Made by a program: the position numbers and the translations under genes
The notes under the pieces: generated by a model
What the model was told of the DNA's origin: nothing
Databases searched by the model: none
Seen by the model: only the letters and a program-made list of their open reading frames with translations
From: Carettochelys insculpta
Lineage: Eukaryota; Chordata; Testudines; Carettochelyidae
Assembly (NCBI RefSeq): GCF_033958435.1
Contig: NC_134138.1
Span: 191,987,298 to 192,051,297, forward strand
Reading direction: 5' to 3'
Length of the DNA: 64,000 nucleotides
Shown here: positions 45,421-57,561 of the stretch, one piece after another
Layout of the letters: each line of letters starts with the position of its first letter
How positions within the stretch are numbered: position 1 is the stretch's first letter

Positions 45421-47170
45421 GATGCTCCTATTGCATTTCCTCTTCCTCTGTACACTTACTCTGGGCTGCACGTATTGAAAAGGTATCTAATGGTTAACCA
45501 TCAGCAATCAACTGTGAACCCCCTGCTCATTTATTTGCCTCAAGCATCCCAATCTGTCTTCAAAAATCAAGAGAAATGCATCCATAACCAAACTGGACAG
45601 AAATGTGGGTATCATGTAGCCATAACATATACTATCATAATTAATGTATTCAGCAGGCCACATACATGAGTCCTATGACTTCTGATACCACCCTCACCAT
45701 ACAATTGTCTGTTCCATGGAATCCATGTCCTGAATCTATAAGTGAAAAACATAGATGAGGATAAGAAGTGGTGCTGCAGCTGGCTTTAGAAACTGAATTT
45801 CACATAGGAAATGAGCTCCCTTAGCTAATTATACAGTGTTCCAAAACAGAATACAACCTTATTTGGCAACTGAACTTAGATCAGTTAAGTAATTATGTCA
45901 CCTATGATCTAAAGTTCTAATTCTGCTTGGTTTAGAGCCCTATAAAACAAAGTCATTACTGCTGTCTTATGGGTGAACCGCTGCATTCACTCTGCGAATG
46001 GCAGCTATAAATTCATCAATATCTAATTGTTACAGTCTCTATGCCAGCACGTTCCTGCCCTTCCTTCCTTCTCTTGTCGGGTTTGCTTTTTTGTTCTCAT
46101 TCAAAGATTTACTTTTTCCAATAATCAAATTCAATTAGATAAATTAGAGCTTACCTGAAACTGATCTGCATAATATCCTAATCCATTTGTGAAAGGCTTC
46201 TAAAAATCTCCAAGCTGTTTCTCTAGGTAGTGGGGTAGCTAATTATCCACCTCTCCAAGCAGCCTTCGAGGTTTCACAGATCAAATGTGCAGAAGAGAAA
46301 ATAATTTCATTCCACTGCAAAAAAAAAAAAAGAAGAAGACTATTAGATTCCTAATGTATCAAGAAAATTCCATGATTCCAGATTGGCATCAAATCATCTT
46401 CATCTATGCAATACATTTGATCATGTAGTAATAATTCTAATTCTGGGACATGCAAATCCAAGTGTTTTTAAACTTTAGTGTTCTGAAAATGAATTCTGGT
46501 CTTTGTTACCTGGATCACCTTTGATTTCACCCCTTCAGTACAATCCACAGAGTTGCAGAGTCTAGGACCAGAAAGATCCATCAAATCATGTCGTCTTGAT
46601 CTCCTCCATGTCACAGACCACCTGTACCTTCCCCCATTACAGGTACATTAAATCCAACAAACAAAACCAGACCAAAGCACCACAGCCACAGGAGACTAGA
46701 CTATTTTGTGCTGCAGACAGAAATTAGGAAGGCTTAAGGTGCACCTATGCAATGGCAGGAAAATGATTGAGATAAACCCGGATAATGTTGTCAACTCACC
46801 TGCACGCACATGCTACGAGGAAGGTTAAAAAAAAAAAGATCCCTGCTAATCTGACTTTGAGAAAAATTCCTTGTTGACCCCATATATGGCAATGATTTTG
46901 ACCCTGAGCATGGAAGCAAGAACCAGAAAACCAACCACCTAAGAAACAGAGTGCTCAGTATCACCTCTGATCCTGGTCCACCCCATCTGACGTCCCATCC
47001 CCACCTGATGCTCCTGGAGAAGGAGATTAACAAGAAAAAACAGAATACATTGGTGGGGGAAATATCTTCCTGACACCTGACAGTGGCTGGCTGGAACACT
47101 GAAGCACGAACTTTCAGGAGCATAAGATTTAATCCAAAAGTGAGCCCCATTCTAGCCAACCATTTCACAG
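45421..47170. other. No gene seen
   Basis: AT-rich anonymous sequence with an A-run at about 46318-46331 and 46827-46838. Confidence 0.5.
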
Positions 47171-47960
47171 TCACCTCAGAAATTTGTCCAACTTTTCTTG
47201 CACTAAGTTGTTTGTCCTCCCAACTTCTCTTGGGAGGCTGTTCCAGAACCTCACCTCTCCACTGGTTAGAAACCTTATTCCAATTTCCAGACTGAATTTG
47301 TTCATGACCAGTTTATATCCATTTGTTCTTGTCCCAGCATTGACTTCTAGCTCTTCACCCTCCATGATGTACTTATACAACTTCCCTTAAGACTTCTTCT
47401 TGTCAACGTTTTTCCTGCCTCCTCCAGTCCTCTGATCATCCTCATGGCTCTTCTCTGAACCTGTTTCAGTTTGAATTAACCTTTCTTGAAACTGGGGGAC
47501 TACACAGTCTTCTAAATTAGGCCTTGCCAATGCTTTGTAAAATGGCATTAATCCATGTATCCTGCTGTAAATGCCTCACCTTGTATAGATTAGGATTGCA
47601 TTTGCCTTTTTCAAGCCATATCACTTTGGTGGCTCATAGTCATCCTGCGACTGACCTCCTACCCAAGTCTATTGCCTCCTCTGTCACTTTCAGCTTATGA
47701 ACTCCCAGCTTCTTGCAGAAAATCTTATTATTAGATTCCCTAAGTCAGTGACCTTGCACTTTGTATGATTTAATTTCACCCAATTCACGTCTTCAAAGTC
47801 GTCTAAATCTTCCTGTATCATATTCTGCTCTTTCCCTGTTTGATGATCACTCTCAATTTTGTATCATCAGCAAATTTAATTAGCACACTTGTGAACACAT
47901 TAGAACAACTTGTGGACTGGGCCTCAAAAACTGATCTTGACTTTGTTTGGTATCCAAAAC
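47171..47960 (-). pseudogene. CR1-type LINE, 3' part of ORF2
   Basis: The minus-strand frame 47380-47171 reads NGYKLVMNKFSLEI, RFLTSGEVRFWNSLPREV and EKLDKFLR. This is the typical C-terminus of a CR1 reverse transcriptase (R...V..WN.LP.EVV...). Upstream parts up to about 47960 are recognisable as CR1 in antisense but contain stops. It is head-to-head with the plus-strand CR1 end at 48030. Confidence 0.7.
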
Positions 47961-48029
47961 AGCCTGAGACATTCCATTCTTCTAGATGTATCTAATATAT
48001 GTAAAGTCAGCTCAGTGCATGGCAACCTA

Positions 48030-48370
48030 CATTGAGCATCGCAACAAGTCTTGCACAATTTTCCACAGTCAGCATGGTTTGCCAGAGGATGTTATGAAGA
48101 TCAGAACTTTAACAGGGTTGAGAAACAACTAGATAAATGCATGGAGGTTAGGTTCATCAATGGCTATTAGCTAGGATGGGTAAGAATGGTGTCTCCAGAC
48201 TCAGTTTGTCAGAGACTGGAAATAGAGGACAGGAGAGGGGTCACTTGATGATCATCTGTTCTGTTCACTCCCTCGGGGACACCTGGCATTGGCCATTGTG
48301 GGCAGATAGGATTCTGGGCTAAATGGACCTTTAATCTGACCCGGTATGGCCATTTTTATATTCTTACGTT
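48030..48370 (+). repeat. CR1-type LINE 3' end
   Basis: The plus strand reads GLPEDVMKIRTLTGL and then an untranslated tail with GGGCTAAATGGACCTTTAAT and CTGACCCGGTATGGCC. It ends in ATTCTTACG, the short 3'-tail word typical of CR1 elements. Confidence 0.8.
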
Positions 48371-48404
48371 TGTCCTTGATCCATATGGCCTTCATCTACC
48401 AGTC

Positions 48405-51194
48405 ATCATGAGCACAAAGAAGAAACACTGGAACCTGCAGAAAGCCAGCTGGGAGAAATGTAGTGAGTGCTAGAATGGAGCATTGTAGCAATATGGCCCC
48501 ACCACAACTTGATAGAGCAATCTTACAGGCATTCCGCAGAGTCACCTACAAAGCAACAACCTTTCCATTTGGCTGTCGCTACGAGTGCATCCCCTCCTTG
48601 AAGAGGAATGCATTGCTCTATTTGAGCAGTGTGACCCAGCTAATGAACCAGACTTAACCGACCACCTAATCAAATGTTTTCAGCTATACTTGCCAACTCA
48701 GAAGGGAGCAAAAGAGAAGAACCTGGGTTTTACTTATGCCAGCTGGAAATGTTGGAGTTTACTTTTGCTGTCTTGGAGTAGTTCAGCAGCCACCAGCACC
48801 AAGCGGACAATTTGTGAGTGTTAACCAAGTAGCCAGTCACTTGTTTTACATGGGAAACACAGCTTGAGAAAAAGAATAGAAGACTCACGTCTAGTGCAAA
48901 TGGGGGGTCTTCCATAGGCAGCATTAATCTAGAACTTTTTGCAGTTCCAGAGCTGGACAGAGGGATGTATAACATCAAGTCTAGCACAGCTACTGGCTAT
49001 GGCAACAGTCTTCCAGAGTTCCTGAAATATCTTGACCCATGAGCGTACTCTTGATTGGCTCCATTCTCTACGAGGGTCACCAAAGAAGGAAGACTGTTGA
49101 AAATCTGATATAGTAAACCCTCAAAATGTGTGATTTCGAGTTGCACTTAACTCAAATTAACGTGAGTTAAGCACAACTCAAAATCTCGCTCCCCCTAGCC
49201 CTGGCTCAACCACCCTAGACCCTGCACCCCTGGTTCATCCACCCCACACCAGCCCTGCTTACCACCCACACTTGGCTTCAGTTCACTGCCTACTCCTGGC
49301 TCCAGCTCACCACCCTTCATGCACGGCTCCAGCTCAACCCTCCCGGTCCCAATTCAACTCCCCACTTGCAGCCCCAGTTCAAACCCCGCCCCCCGGCCCA
49401 GCTCACCACCCACATGCGTGGCTCTAGCTCAAACCTCCCCACTCCAGTTCAACCATCCCCCCCGTGCATGGCTGTGTCTCAACTCCACCCCATGCAGCCC
49501 TAACCCACCACAGGCTTAACTCCTCTGCACCCCTCCCATGGTGCCAGCCCAGTGCCAGGCTTAACCCTCCCCAACTGCCCCCAACCCCAGGACCTACCTT
49601 TCAAAAGGAGCTCCAGGTGCTCCTGCTGCATCCTCAGCTGCAGAACATGCGTCCTGCCAGGGAAAAAAGCCACCCCTGACTTACACAAAATTTGGGTTAC
49701 ACAAAGAAGCATGCAAGTGGAACCCTCGTGTAACTTGAGGGATTATTGTACATGTCAAAGGCAATTGGCCTTCCAAAACCCAATAAAGACTCAAACCTCA
49801 CATCAAGCTACTACTCAATATCTCTGCTTTCTGTACACCTCAGGGTTTTAGAGCACCTAATTTTACCCTCACCACCAGCAGTGGAGAATATTTTGAATGT
49901 CAATTAGGCTCTTGACAAAAATCAAAGCACATCTGACTAAGTACTTGTCCTAACTACTTTTATTGAAAGTGGTTTTCAAAGAAACCTGAAAACAGGTGCC
50001 ATTTTCTTTGAACTCATTGCAGCATATGATGCAGTATGGTACATGGATCTGTTTGTTAAAATATCAAGAGTCTTCCAACCATGGGATACTGATGCTATCT
50101 AATTGGTGTTCCAAGACAGATGGTTCAGGGTGCATAAGGGCGAGAAAACAAATGCTTGGGTGGGGTGGGGTGGGGGGGAACTGATGAACAGGTTAACCCA
50201 GAGGTCTGTTCTAAAGTCTTTTTTGTTTAATCTATACATCAATAATCTGCCACCAACCCAGTCACAGAAATTCATCTGTGCAGATGACATCTGATGTGGG
50301 CTACAAACTCGAACTTTCTTTGAGTTGGAGAAGATCCTCAGTGATGATGATGTAAAGCTGATTGACTACTGAAAGACATGGTGTTTTCAGCCTAGTACCA
50401 GTGAAATAATTTCCAGTACATTGTACCTCCACCATACCAGCGGTAAGAGGGAACTAAACATCAAAATGAATGGGCAGAGGCTGAAGCCCATCGAATTTAT
50501 CTAGGCGTGACCCTCAACCAAACACTGACATAGAAAAAACACCTGAGCAAGATAGCAGTGAAAGTCAAAACATAGTGAACCGGCAGATTCTTCAGGAGAA
50601 GTAGATTTTCCAGTCCTAGGGACCTCAACCCTTGCTATCTCATATTGACTAGCAGAATACTATGCACTAGCAAGGAGACAGTCAGCACATGCCAAACTTT
50701 TTGATGTACAACACAACAATGCACATTGACACAAGAATTACCCAACTGACTTCTCATCCATGGCTTTCTAGGAGGAAAATACCATCAGGAAAACTGTTTG
50801 AGAAGGCACATGCCAACCCAGGCTTGCCTTTGTTCTTTTTTAACTCGTCAGCTACACCTCTTTCAGGATGATACCCATTGTGGTTGAGGCTGTCATGCCA
50901 GGATGTGATAGCAGAGTCCCTGTGGTGGAGAGACTGGTGCTTAACTCCACGCACCAATCAGTTCCTTGTCACAGACTCTACTACTTGCCTGTCCAACCTC
51001 AACCTGTCCCCTTGTCAGTGGATCCTGCTTAACCGAATCTAGACTGAGCAGGGCCTCTTTCTCAACCAACCAAAGCGCCATTGGGGTCTTTGAGACAGTC
51101 CAAGCTGCAACTGCGGCACAGATCAAACACGCTTTGAGGACGGCATGCTATCCAAATTCAGTATGGAGCTCTCAGAGCTCCACCTGGCCACTAA
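48405..51194 (+). pseudogene. Jockey-superfamily-like LINE, degenerate
   Basis: Fragments in order on the plus strand: KKKHWNLQKASWEKC and CIALFEQCDPANEPDLTDHL (pre-RT); GYGNSLPEFLKYLDP (48990); GLPKPNKDSNLTSSYYSISL (49755); FFELIAAYDAVWY (50010); NRLTQRSVLKSFLFNLYINN (50190); and KFICADDI (about 50268), which is the FYADD-type RT active site. A C-terminal SPSCNCGTDQT follows near 51100. Many stops and frame changes are present. A MITE (49110-49750) splits it, and the outer MITE carrying Harbinger copy C is inserted at 51194. The subclade is not certain. Confidence 0.75.
49110..49750. mobile_element. Palindrome-containing MITE, copy 2, inside the LINE
   Basis: The ends TATAGTAAACCCTCAA and (reversed) TACAATAATCCCTCAA form an inverted repeat. 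Just inside the left end is the palindromic CACTTAACTC...GAGTTAAG block shared with the element at 25976-26544. The LINE reading resumes directly after it. The interior is C-rich and low in complexity, and open frames there are not credible genes. Confidence 0.65.
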
Positions 51195-51864
51195 GGGTAT
51201 GTTTGCACAGCAAAGTTACTTCAGAGTAACAGCTGCTGCTCCAAAATAACTTTGTGGTTTTGCTGTGTAAACACTCACAATTTCAAAACAGTTTTGAAAT
51301 GTCGGATGGCTTCTGTCATATTCTGCAAACCTCATTTTACAAGGAATAGAGCCTATTCCAAAATAAATATTTCAGAATAGGGGCTATATAGACAGGGAAT
51401 AGGGGTTATTTTGAAATAAACCATAGTGCTTCCATGGGTGTTAGTTCTAAATAAGATCTTTTGTGGGGACACTCTATTGTGAACTAGCTGAGCACTATTC
51501 CAATCCACATTTTAGCTATGTCCACACTAGAGCGGGTTTTTGAAAGGGCAGCTTTTGAAAATGAGGAATTGAAAGAGGCCCTTTCAAAAGTTAGCATCCG
51601 CACATGAGCCAGAGCTGGCACCATAGATTCACGCCTTTGAAAGGGCTGTGCACCCTTTTGAAAGAGAGCGTCTACACTATCCCGTGCTCTCTTTCGAAGA
51701 AAGGTCCAGGAAATGCCAAAGGGGGTTGCATGGTGGACAAGCCCATCTGGGGCCGCAGCCTACCACTCCTTCAAAGGGTCCCTCCCCAACACACTCACCC
51801 TGCACAGCATGAGGCCTGCGGAGCTGCCAGAAGCCCTGCAGATGCAGCGCCCACTGGGACAACC

Positions 51865-53250
51865 ATGGATGAGCAACAGAAGTTCAAGACCCTGCTGGCT
51901 GCCATCAGTGGCATGGTCACCCTGCTGGCCACAGCAGTGGTGGCTGCCCTGTACTTACTAGTGGGGGATGCCCCCACCTCCAGCACAGCCGTGGACACCC
52001 TGGACCTGCGGCTCCTCCGGTGCACCCCCGCCCCCGTGTGCTCTGGCGACTCTGGAGCTACTCCACCAGCTCCAAGTGGTGAGAGCACCTTGTCGTGGGG
52101 GAGTGGGATGACGACTGGTGGCTCTGGAACGTCCAGATATGGCAGCAGATCTTCCTGGCACTGTGCCCGTGGCTGTGCCCAGCCCTGAGACCCCAGAACA
52201 CCTCGATGCGGTGCGCCCTCCCCATTGAGAAGAGGGTCATGATAGCTGTCTGGAAGCTGGCCATGCCAAACAGATACCACTCTGTGGGCCACCAATTTGG
52301 TGTGGGCAAGGCCACAGTTGGGGCCATTGTGATGGAGGTAAGGAAGCTTGGGCCACACACCCAACAGGGGGAGTGGGAGCCCAGGAAAGGGGTCCCACTG
52401 GGGACTGGGAGTGAAGGGGACCTGGGTGGTCTGGGGTGGGGCCAAGGTGGGACCTGGCACACTCTGCACACCCTCACAGGTGCATATGTTCCCCCCTCCC
52501 ATGCAGGTGGTGTGTGCACTGAATACAATACTCCTCCAGAGGGTGATCCACATCAGGGACCTGGATGCAGCCATTGTGGGCTTCACAGTGCTTGGGTTCC
52601 CAAACTGCTTTGGGGACCTCGATGGGACTCATATCCCAATCCATGCCCTGGAGCACAACAGAGGCCAATATATGAACAGAAAAGGGTGCCACTCTGTGGT
52701 GCTGCAGGCCATGGTGGACAGCAGAGGTCAGTTCCAGGATATATACGTGGGCTGGGCTGGCTGCACTCACAACGCACAGGTCTTCAGATACTCCAGGCTG
52801 TGCCACCAGCTGGAGGCAATGACATACATCCCCCAGAGGGAGATCCCACACAGGGACACCACGGTGCCCCTGTGCCTTGTGGCAGATGATACCTATCCCC
52901 TCCAGCCCTGGCTCATGTGGCTCTATAGGGGACACCCTGCTTCCAGCCAGGAGCGCTTCAACACACAGCATGACCATGCCTGCAATGTGGTGGAGAGCAC
53001 CTTCAGCCAGCTGAAGGGCTGGTGATGCTGTCTCCTGGCCAGCCTGGAGGTGGGCCTCCTCAATGTCCTCTAGGTCGTGGGTGCCTGCTACACCCTGCAC
53101 CATATTGTAGAGAGCAAGGGGCAGGCCTTTAGGTAGGGGTGGACAGCCAAGTCTGGCATCGGCTACCCACAGCTGGCCACTGCCCCAGCTGCCAGGCCTA
53201 TCATGATGGGGTCTGCATCCAGGAGGCCCTGCACAAATACTTTGCTTAGG
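51865..53250 (+). pseudogene. Harbinger transposase, copy C, degenerate
   Basis: The start at 51865 (MDEQQKF) is aligned with MDPQQ of copy A. The N-terminal part contains a hydrophobic run (MVTLLATAVVAALYLLVGD). As in copy A, the catalytic part is in another phase (LWSYSTSSKW). A TGA at 52080 replaces an expected Trp. Exon 1 ends at 52337 (GAG|GTAAGG) and exon 2 starts at 52507 after CCCATGCAG. The 169-bp intron changes phase, so splicing restores the frame. GDLDGTHIPI keeps the first Asp, GCTHNAQVF has lost the second (Asn) and VVESTFSQLKGW keeps Glu. A TGA at about 53023 falls in the conserved KGRWRCL block and decay follows. Confidence 0.88.
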
Positions 53251-53689
53251 GGCCCCAGTGAGCACTGGCCCAGCCACCCCCTGCAGGTCCATCATATGCT
53301 CCCTTCCACCCTGCGCATCCCCCATCACCATCTCCCACACTCTGCCCCATACACACTCCACTCCCCACCCCAACGAGCACACAGCACGTAGGCATATGGG
53401 CAAAATAAATAGTTACTATTGTACACAGCAAAAATGTTTTCTCATTGTGTTATATGCAGAACACAAACACAAAGAATTATTTACAGGTGGGAGAGATGAA
53501 CTACTTACCAGAGGAGGGGACAGACTATTTACAGGAGGACGGGACATGTGTGGCCTGCCTGGGGGGCTCCTACTGCAGGGCAGGGGTGGAGGGCTTTGGC
53601 CCATGCTGGCCCCGGGATCCGTGCCTCCCCCGACCCAATCCAGGGTCCCCAGCAGGGCTGGGATGGGGCGGGGAGGAAGGGCTGGGGCT

Positions 53690-54900
53690 TCACCTCAGCT
53701 GGTTGACTGGCCACAGCAGGGGCCTCTCCAGGGGGGCTGGCAGGTGGGGCCTCAGGGGGGAGATCCAGGCCAGCAGCTCCTGGAATGTGCCTGCCACATC
53801 CCGGAGGGTCCCCATGAGCTTGGCCCAGGCAGCCCAGTGCCAGGTGGCCTTGCCCTCCTCAAGGCAGAGGAGCTGCTCCGTCACCTCCACCTACCGCCAG
53901 ACGGAGGTGGCGATCTGGAGATGCTCCACTCCCCACCTTTGGCCCCTCCTGGAGCAGGGATACCCTGACGATGGTGGTGGTACTGCCCAGTCATCATCCC
54001 TCGCCTGTCCAGCACAACAGAGAGTGCAAGAATGAGAGGGAAGAGAGGGACAGACCATGAGTTCTAATCCCTACTCCGTGGACCTCGCCCCCCATGGGTG
54101 GTGGGTCCCCCTCCCCTGCCTCCCCGTCCAATTGCAGGGTGGCCCTGGGGGACCAAGGTGGCCCCCCTAGAGGCAGCCCCCTTGTGTGGTCCTGCCCCAC
54201 CCAACCCTTTCTCCCAGGAGCGGGCTGCAGCACTATCCATGGGAGCAGGTGCTGAAGGCCACTGTCAGCCATGATGCTGTCCCAAGAGCCATAGTCGGGC
54301 TGGGCTGGGGCTGTCCAGGATCTGCAGGTATGGAGCCCCTGGCCTGTGATCTGGGGTGCGTGCCTTGTTGGGTATTTATCTGACAGTCCACTGCCAAGGT
54401 CAAGGAGATGCCCCACTGGCTGAGGCCTGGCTGAAGGTATGGGAGGGTACATCTATTACTAGCTCCCACTTCTCACTGGACCACTCTGCTGCTGCTGCTG
54501 ACTCTGGCTCTGGCCCTGCTGTCATGGGGCTGGCCAACAATCCCGACTCAGTGTCACTGGGCTGGGGCTCCTCGGCCGAGGTTTCAAGGATGGTGGGCAG
54601 GGATGTGGTGTCCCATGGGCCCAGGAGGCTCCAGAGCTCCCAGTAAAATGGGCACAAAACAGGGGCAGCCCCCGACCACCTGGCCGACTCTGGAGCCCAG
54701 GCACACCCCTGCTGCAACTCTTTGATCTTGCCTTTCACTTGGTCAGGAGTGCAGGCAGGGTGGCCATGGGTAGTCAGGCCCGCAGCCAGCTGCGCAAAAG
54801 CAGCCGCTTTCTGCTGCTTCATGCCCATTTCACATAGGACTTCCTTCTCCTGCCAGAGGCCCAGCAGGTCCCAAAGCTCATGCTCCGTCCAGGAGGGGGC
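53690..54900 (-). pseudogene. MYB-like partner gene, copy C
   Basis: The minus strand near 54895-54700 encodes PSWTEHELWDLLGLWQEKE, then AAAFAQLAAGLTTHGH, TPDQVKGKIKELQQG and CPFYWELWSLLG, the MYB/SANT-like domain in nearly the same form as in copy A. The C-terminal exon at 53890-53690 reads VTEQLLCLEEGKATWHWAAW, equivalent to the coiled-coil-like helix of copies A and B. I could not place the splice sites. An upstream TGA just before PSWTE, and the loss of the N-terminus, suggest a pseudogene. Confidence 0.75.
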
Positions 54901-55439
54901 TCACTTTACCCCCCCGGTGGACCCCTGCGAGCCTTGGGCATGCTCAGAGGGAGGGGCCCTGGGGCTCCTGACGTGGCTGGGTGCTGGCCATGCTGCTCTG
55001 TGCACTGCTGGGGGTCTTACTGGGCCGTGCAGGGACATCACATGTAAAGGCTGCTGCCTGCATGCTCTCGGCTTCCTGCAACAGAGTCTTCTGGTCTTTG
55101 CAGGTTTAAGGTCTGCTGCATGCACTGACTATAGAGCCCCACAGGCACTGGGCAGTACGTCTATGCCTCCCAGCTGATCGGCGCCATGGCGACCTGAGCA
55201 TCCACACACGTCTTCTTTTGAAAGAGGCCTTTGAAAGGGGCAGCTTCTCCTATTTCACATTTGGAAGAGCGATTTTGAAAGCTGGGGCACATTCCTTCGA
55301 TTCCACTTTTGAAAGAGTGTGTGGCGTGTGTAGACGCACTATTTTGAATTAAGCTATTCTGGAAAAATCTCATCTGGAATAGTTTATTCTGAAATAACAC
55401 TGCTGTGTAGCCAACCTAAGAATGCTATTACTTAGCTCA

Positions 55440-56790
55440 GTTAATGCACAAACACAAAATAAATCAACACACTCTGACTCTTTGTACCAAACTCACAATA
55501 TTGAAGAAAATTGGTCCCAAGATCAATACTTGAGGAACTCCATTGGTAACCTCTCTCCAGCCTGACAATTCCTCTTTCATCACAACCCCCATTTTCTCCC
55601 CTTGAGCCAATTCCTTTTCCAACTTACAGTGCTTATACAAAACCCCATATGCTCTAATTTAATTAATAATTTCCATGCAGTCTGACGTCAAATGCTTTAC
55701 TGAAGTGCAAATACATGATACCTACTGCACTTCTTTTATCTAATAAAAACCCTTGTTATTTTCTCAAAGAAGAAAATTAGGTTAGCCTGGCATGATTTTC
55801 CTTTGGTAAGCTCATATTGCCTGGCAGCCCCTTTACCACTTACGTCTGTGAATTTGTTTTTCTTTCCTTCCCCATTTGTTTGAAAGCCTTACTGATGATA
55901 GTCCAACATCAGGAGCAAGTAACTGCCCTGATCCATTTTTTCCTTTTCTTAAATATAACTACAATGTCAGTTAGAATGCTGTATAGCAGCCCAATCTTAT
56001 CCTTCCTTATTCCCTTTTTTACTAATATACCTAAAAATCCTCTCATTAGCTGTTGTAATTTCCTTGGAAAGAGCTAGTTCAATTTCACTTTTAGCAATCC
56101 TTATTTTTCCTATGTTTTCTAGCATCCATAATGTAACTTTTTGCTCTTTCCATTCCCCACCACCTCTCTGCTTATTCCCAATAACCATTTTGAGGCAGCT
56201 ATTCATCCAGCTGAATCTAGAACCTTTCCCTGAAAGTTTTTGCCCCCTGCTTATGATGCAAATTTCATTTAGTTTTTGTAGCATCAATAGGAAGAAATTC
56301 CAAGCCTTCTCCAAACTTAAGTCATTAAGCTATTCGGTCCAGTTCACTTTGTTAACTAATGTCCTTTATTTCTACAAGTCTGCCCTTTTGAAATTAAAAA
56401 CCATGGTTGATTTCCTGGCTTTGATTATCTTTCCATTTAACTTAAACTGATCCAAAACTATTGCCGAGACCAGTTCTCTAAGATGTTGTCACTGCTTACC
56501 AAACTCTAAATTCTCGTCACCTCTTGTTGGTTCAGTGACAATTTGATGAAGAAAGTTCTTAAGTATCATTCCCTGGAATAACTGAGCCCTACCAATACTA
56601 GCTGCATTTAGTCTCAAACCTATACTTGTGAAGTTAAAATCTCCTACTATTACACAATTAGTTAAAGTTCTTATTTTTCCACTATATTAAATAGATATCT
56701 GCCCATATCCATGTCTGATCCCTGGCGGTCTGTAGTAGATCCCTAACACTATACCAGCAGAACCCTTTTTACAATCCCATTAGTTTAGTG
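55440..56790 (-). pseudogene. CR1-type LINE ORF2 fragment
   Basis: The minus strand encodes, at 56314-55997, a segment with SRFSWMNSCLKM and ELALSKEITTANERIFRYIS, the linker between endonuclease and RT of CR1. Downstream parts to about 55440 read as antisense of the RT, including the region opposite GAGGAACTCCATTGGTAACC. It is truncated at both ends and full of stops. Confidence 0.7.
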
Positions 56791-57553
56791 CACCTTCATT
56801 TAAGCTCGACAACAGCACAGCTACACCAGTGCAACCGTGCCAATGCAGCCTTTTATGTGTAGATGTCTCCTTAGCAGCCGGGGATAAAAGGCTCTCTCAT
56901 GGTCCAGTAACTGTCTGACATACAGGAAACAAAAAGATAGGAATAAATGTTCAGTTTTTACAATGAAGAGGGGTGAACAGCTGGGACATTGGGACATAAC
57001 CAGAGTACACTCTAGACAAGTGAGTTGCTGTGTTACTCCTGCCCTGCAACCTGGGGTGCCCTTTACACTTCCTTACTGTTGTTTTCTCCACTCTTGGACT
57101 ACTCACAACCAGCCTCTGGCATGTAAGTCACTCCCAGCTGTGTTTGTGTGTGCTTACAGCATGTCAGTCAGGCCCTGGCTTTTTACCAAGCTCAATTGTA
57201 CCTCAGGGTGACTCCAGCACACTCCCCATGCCAGATTTTCCCAGAAATGAACATCATGTACTGCCCATCCCTCTTATGGACAATACAAATTCATACAAGT
57301 CCATTATTTTGTCAATGGAAATAATATGCGCAAATTTTGCTGCCTCAAATGGAGCTTCCCAGCCACTTCAATTTAAGCACGCTGGATTAGATGAAAAAAA
57401 GAAAGTTAATTAACTACAAAGAGACAGGTTTCCAGTGGATACAAATAATGTGGCATAAAAAAGTCCAAAATGATCACAAGAAAATATAGGTAAAACACAA
57501 CTAGTACTGCACTTAAACTGTTAAATTCAGAGGAAGACATTTCTCACCACATG
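56791..57553. other. No gene seen
   Basis: Anonymous sequence. A 127-codon plus-strand frame at 57030-57413 shows no domain. Confidence 0.5.
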
Positions 57554-57561
57554 ATCTCGGC

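Larger units (their letters stand above)
51513..55341. mobile_element. Two-gene Harbinger transposon, copy C, old
   Basis: The left end TAGCTATGTCCACACTAGAG and the right end, reversed TAGTGCGTCTACACACG, are inverted repeats. Both are followed by TTTGAAAG-rich subterminal sequence, and TTT flanks on both sides are compatible with a 3-bp TSD. It has the same gene layout as copy A, but CpG is largely lost and both genes are broken. It is inserted in the MITE at 51195-55416. Confidence 0.75.
51195..55416. mobile_element. Outer Harbinger-like MITE interrupted by copy C
   Basis: The left end GGGTATGTTTGCACAGCAAA and the right end, reversed GGTTGGCTACACAGCAGTGT, are imperfect inverted repeats with TTACTTCAGAGTAAC and TTATTCTGAAATAAC just inside. 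TAA is duplicated at 51192-51194 and 55417-55419, matching the preferred PIF/Harbinger target. Without copy C the element would be about 390 bp. Confidence 0.75.

Noticed and set aside
45421..47170. Conserved host coding exons
   Set aside because: No open frame with a recognisable protein pattern; composition is typical of intergenic or intronic DNA.
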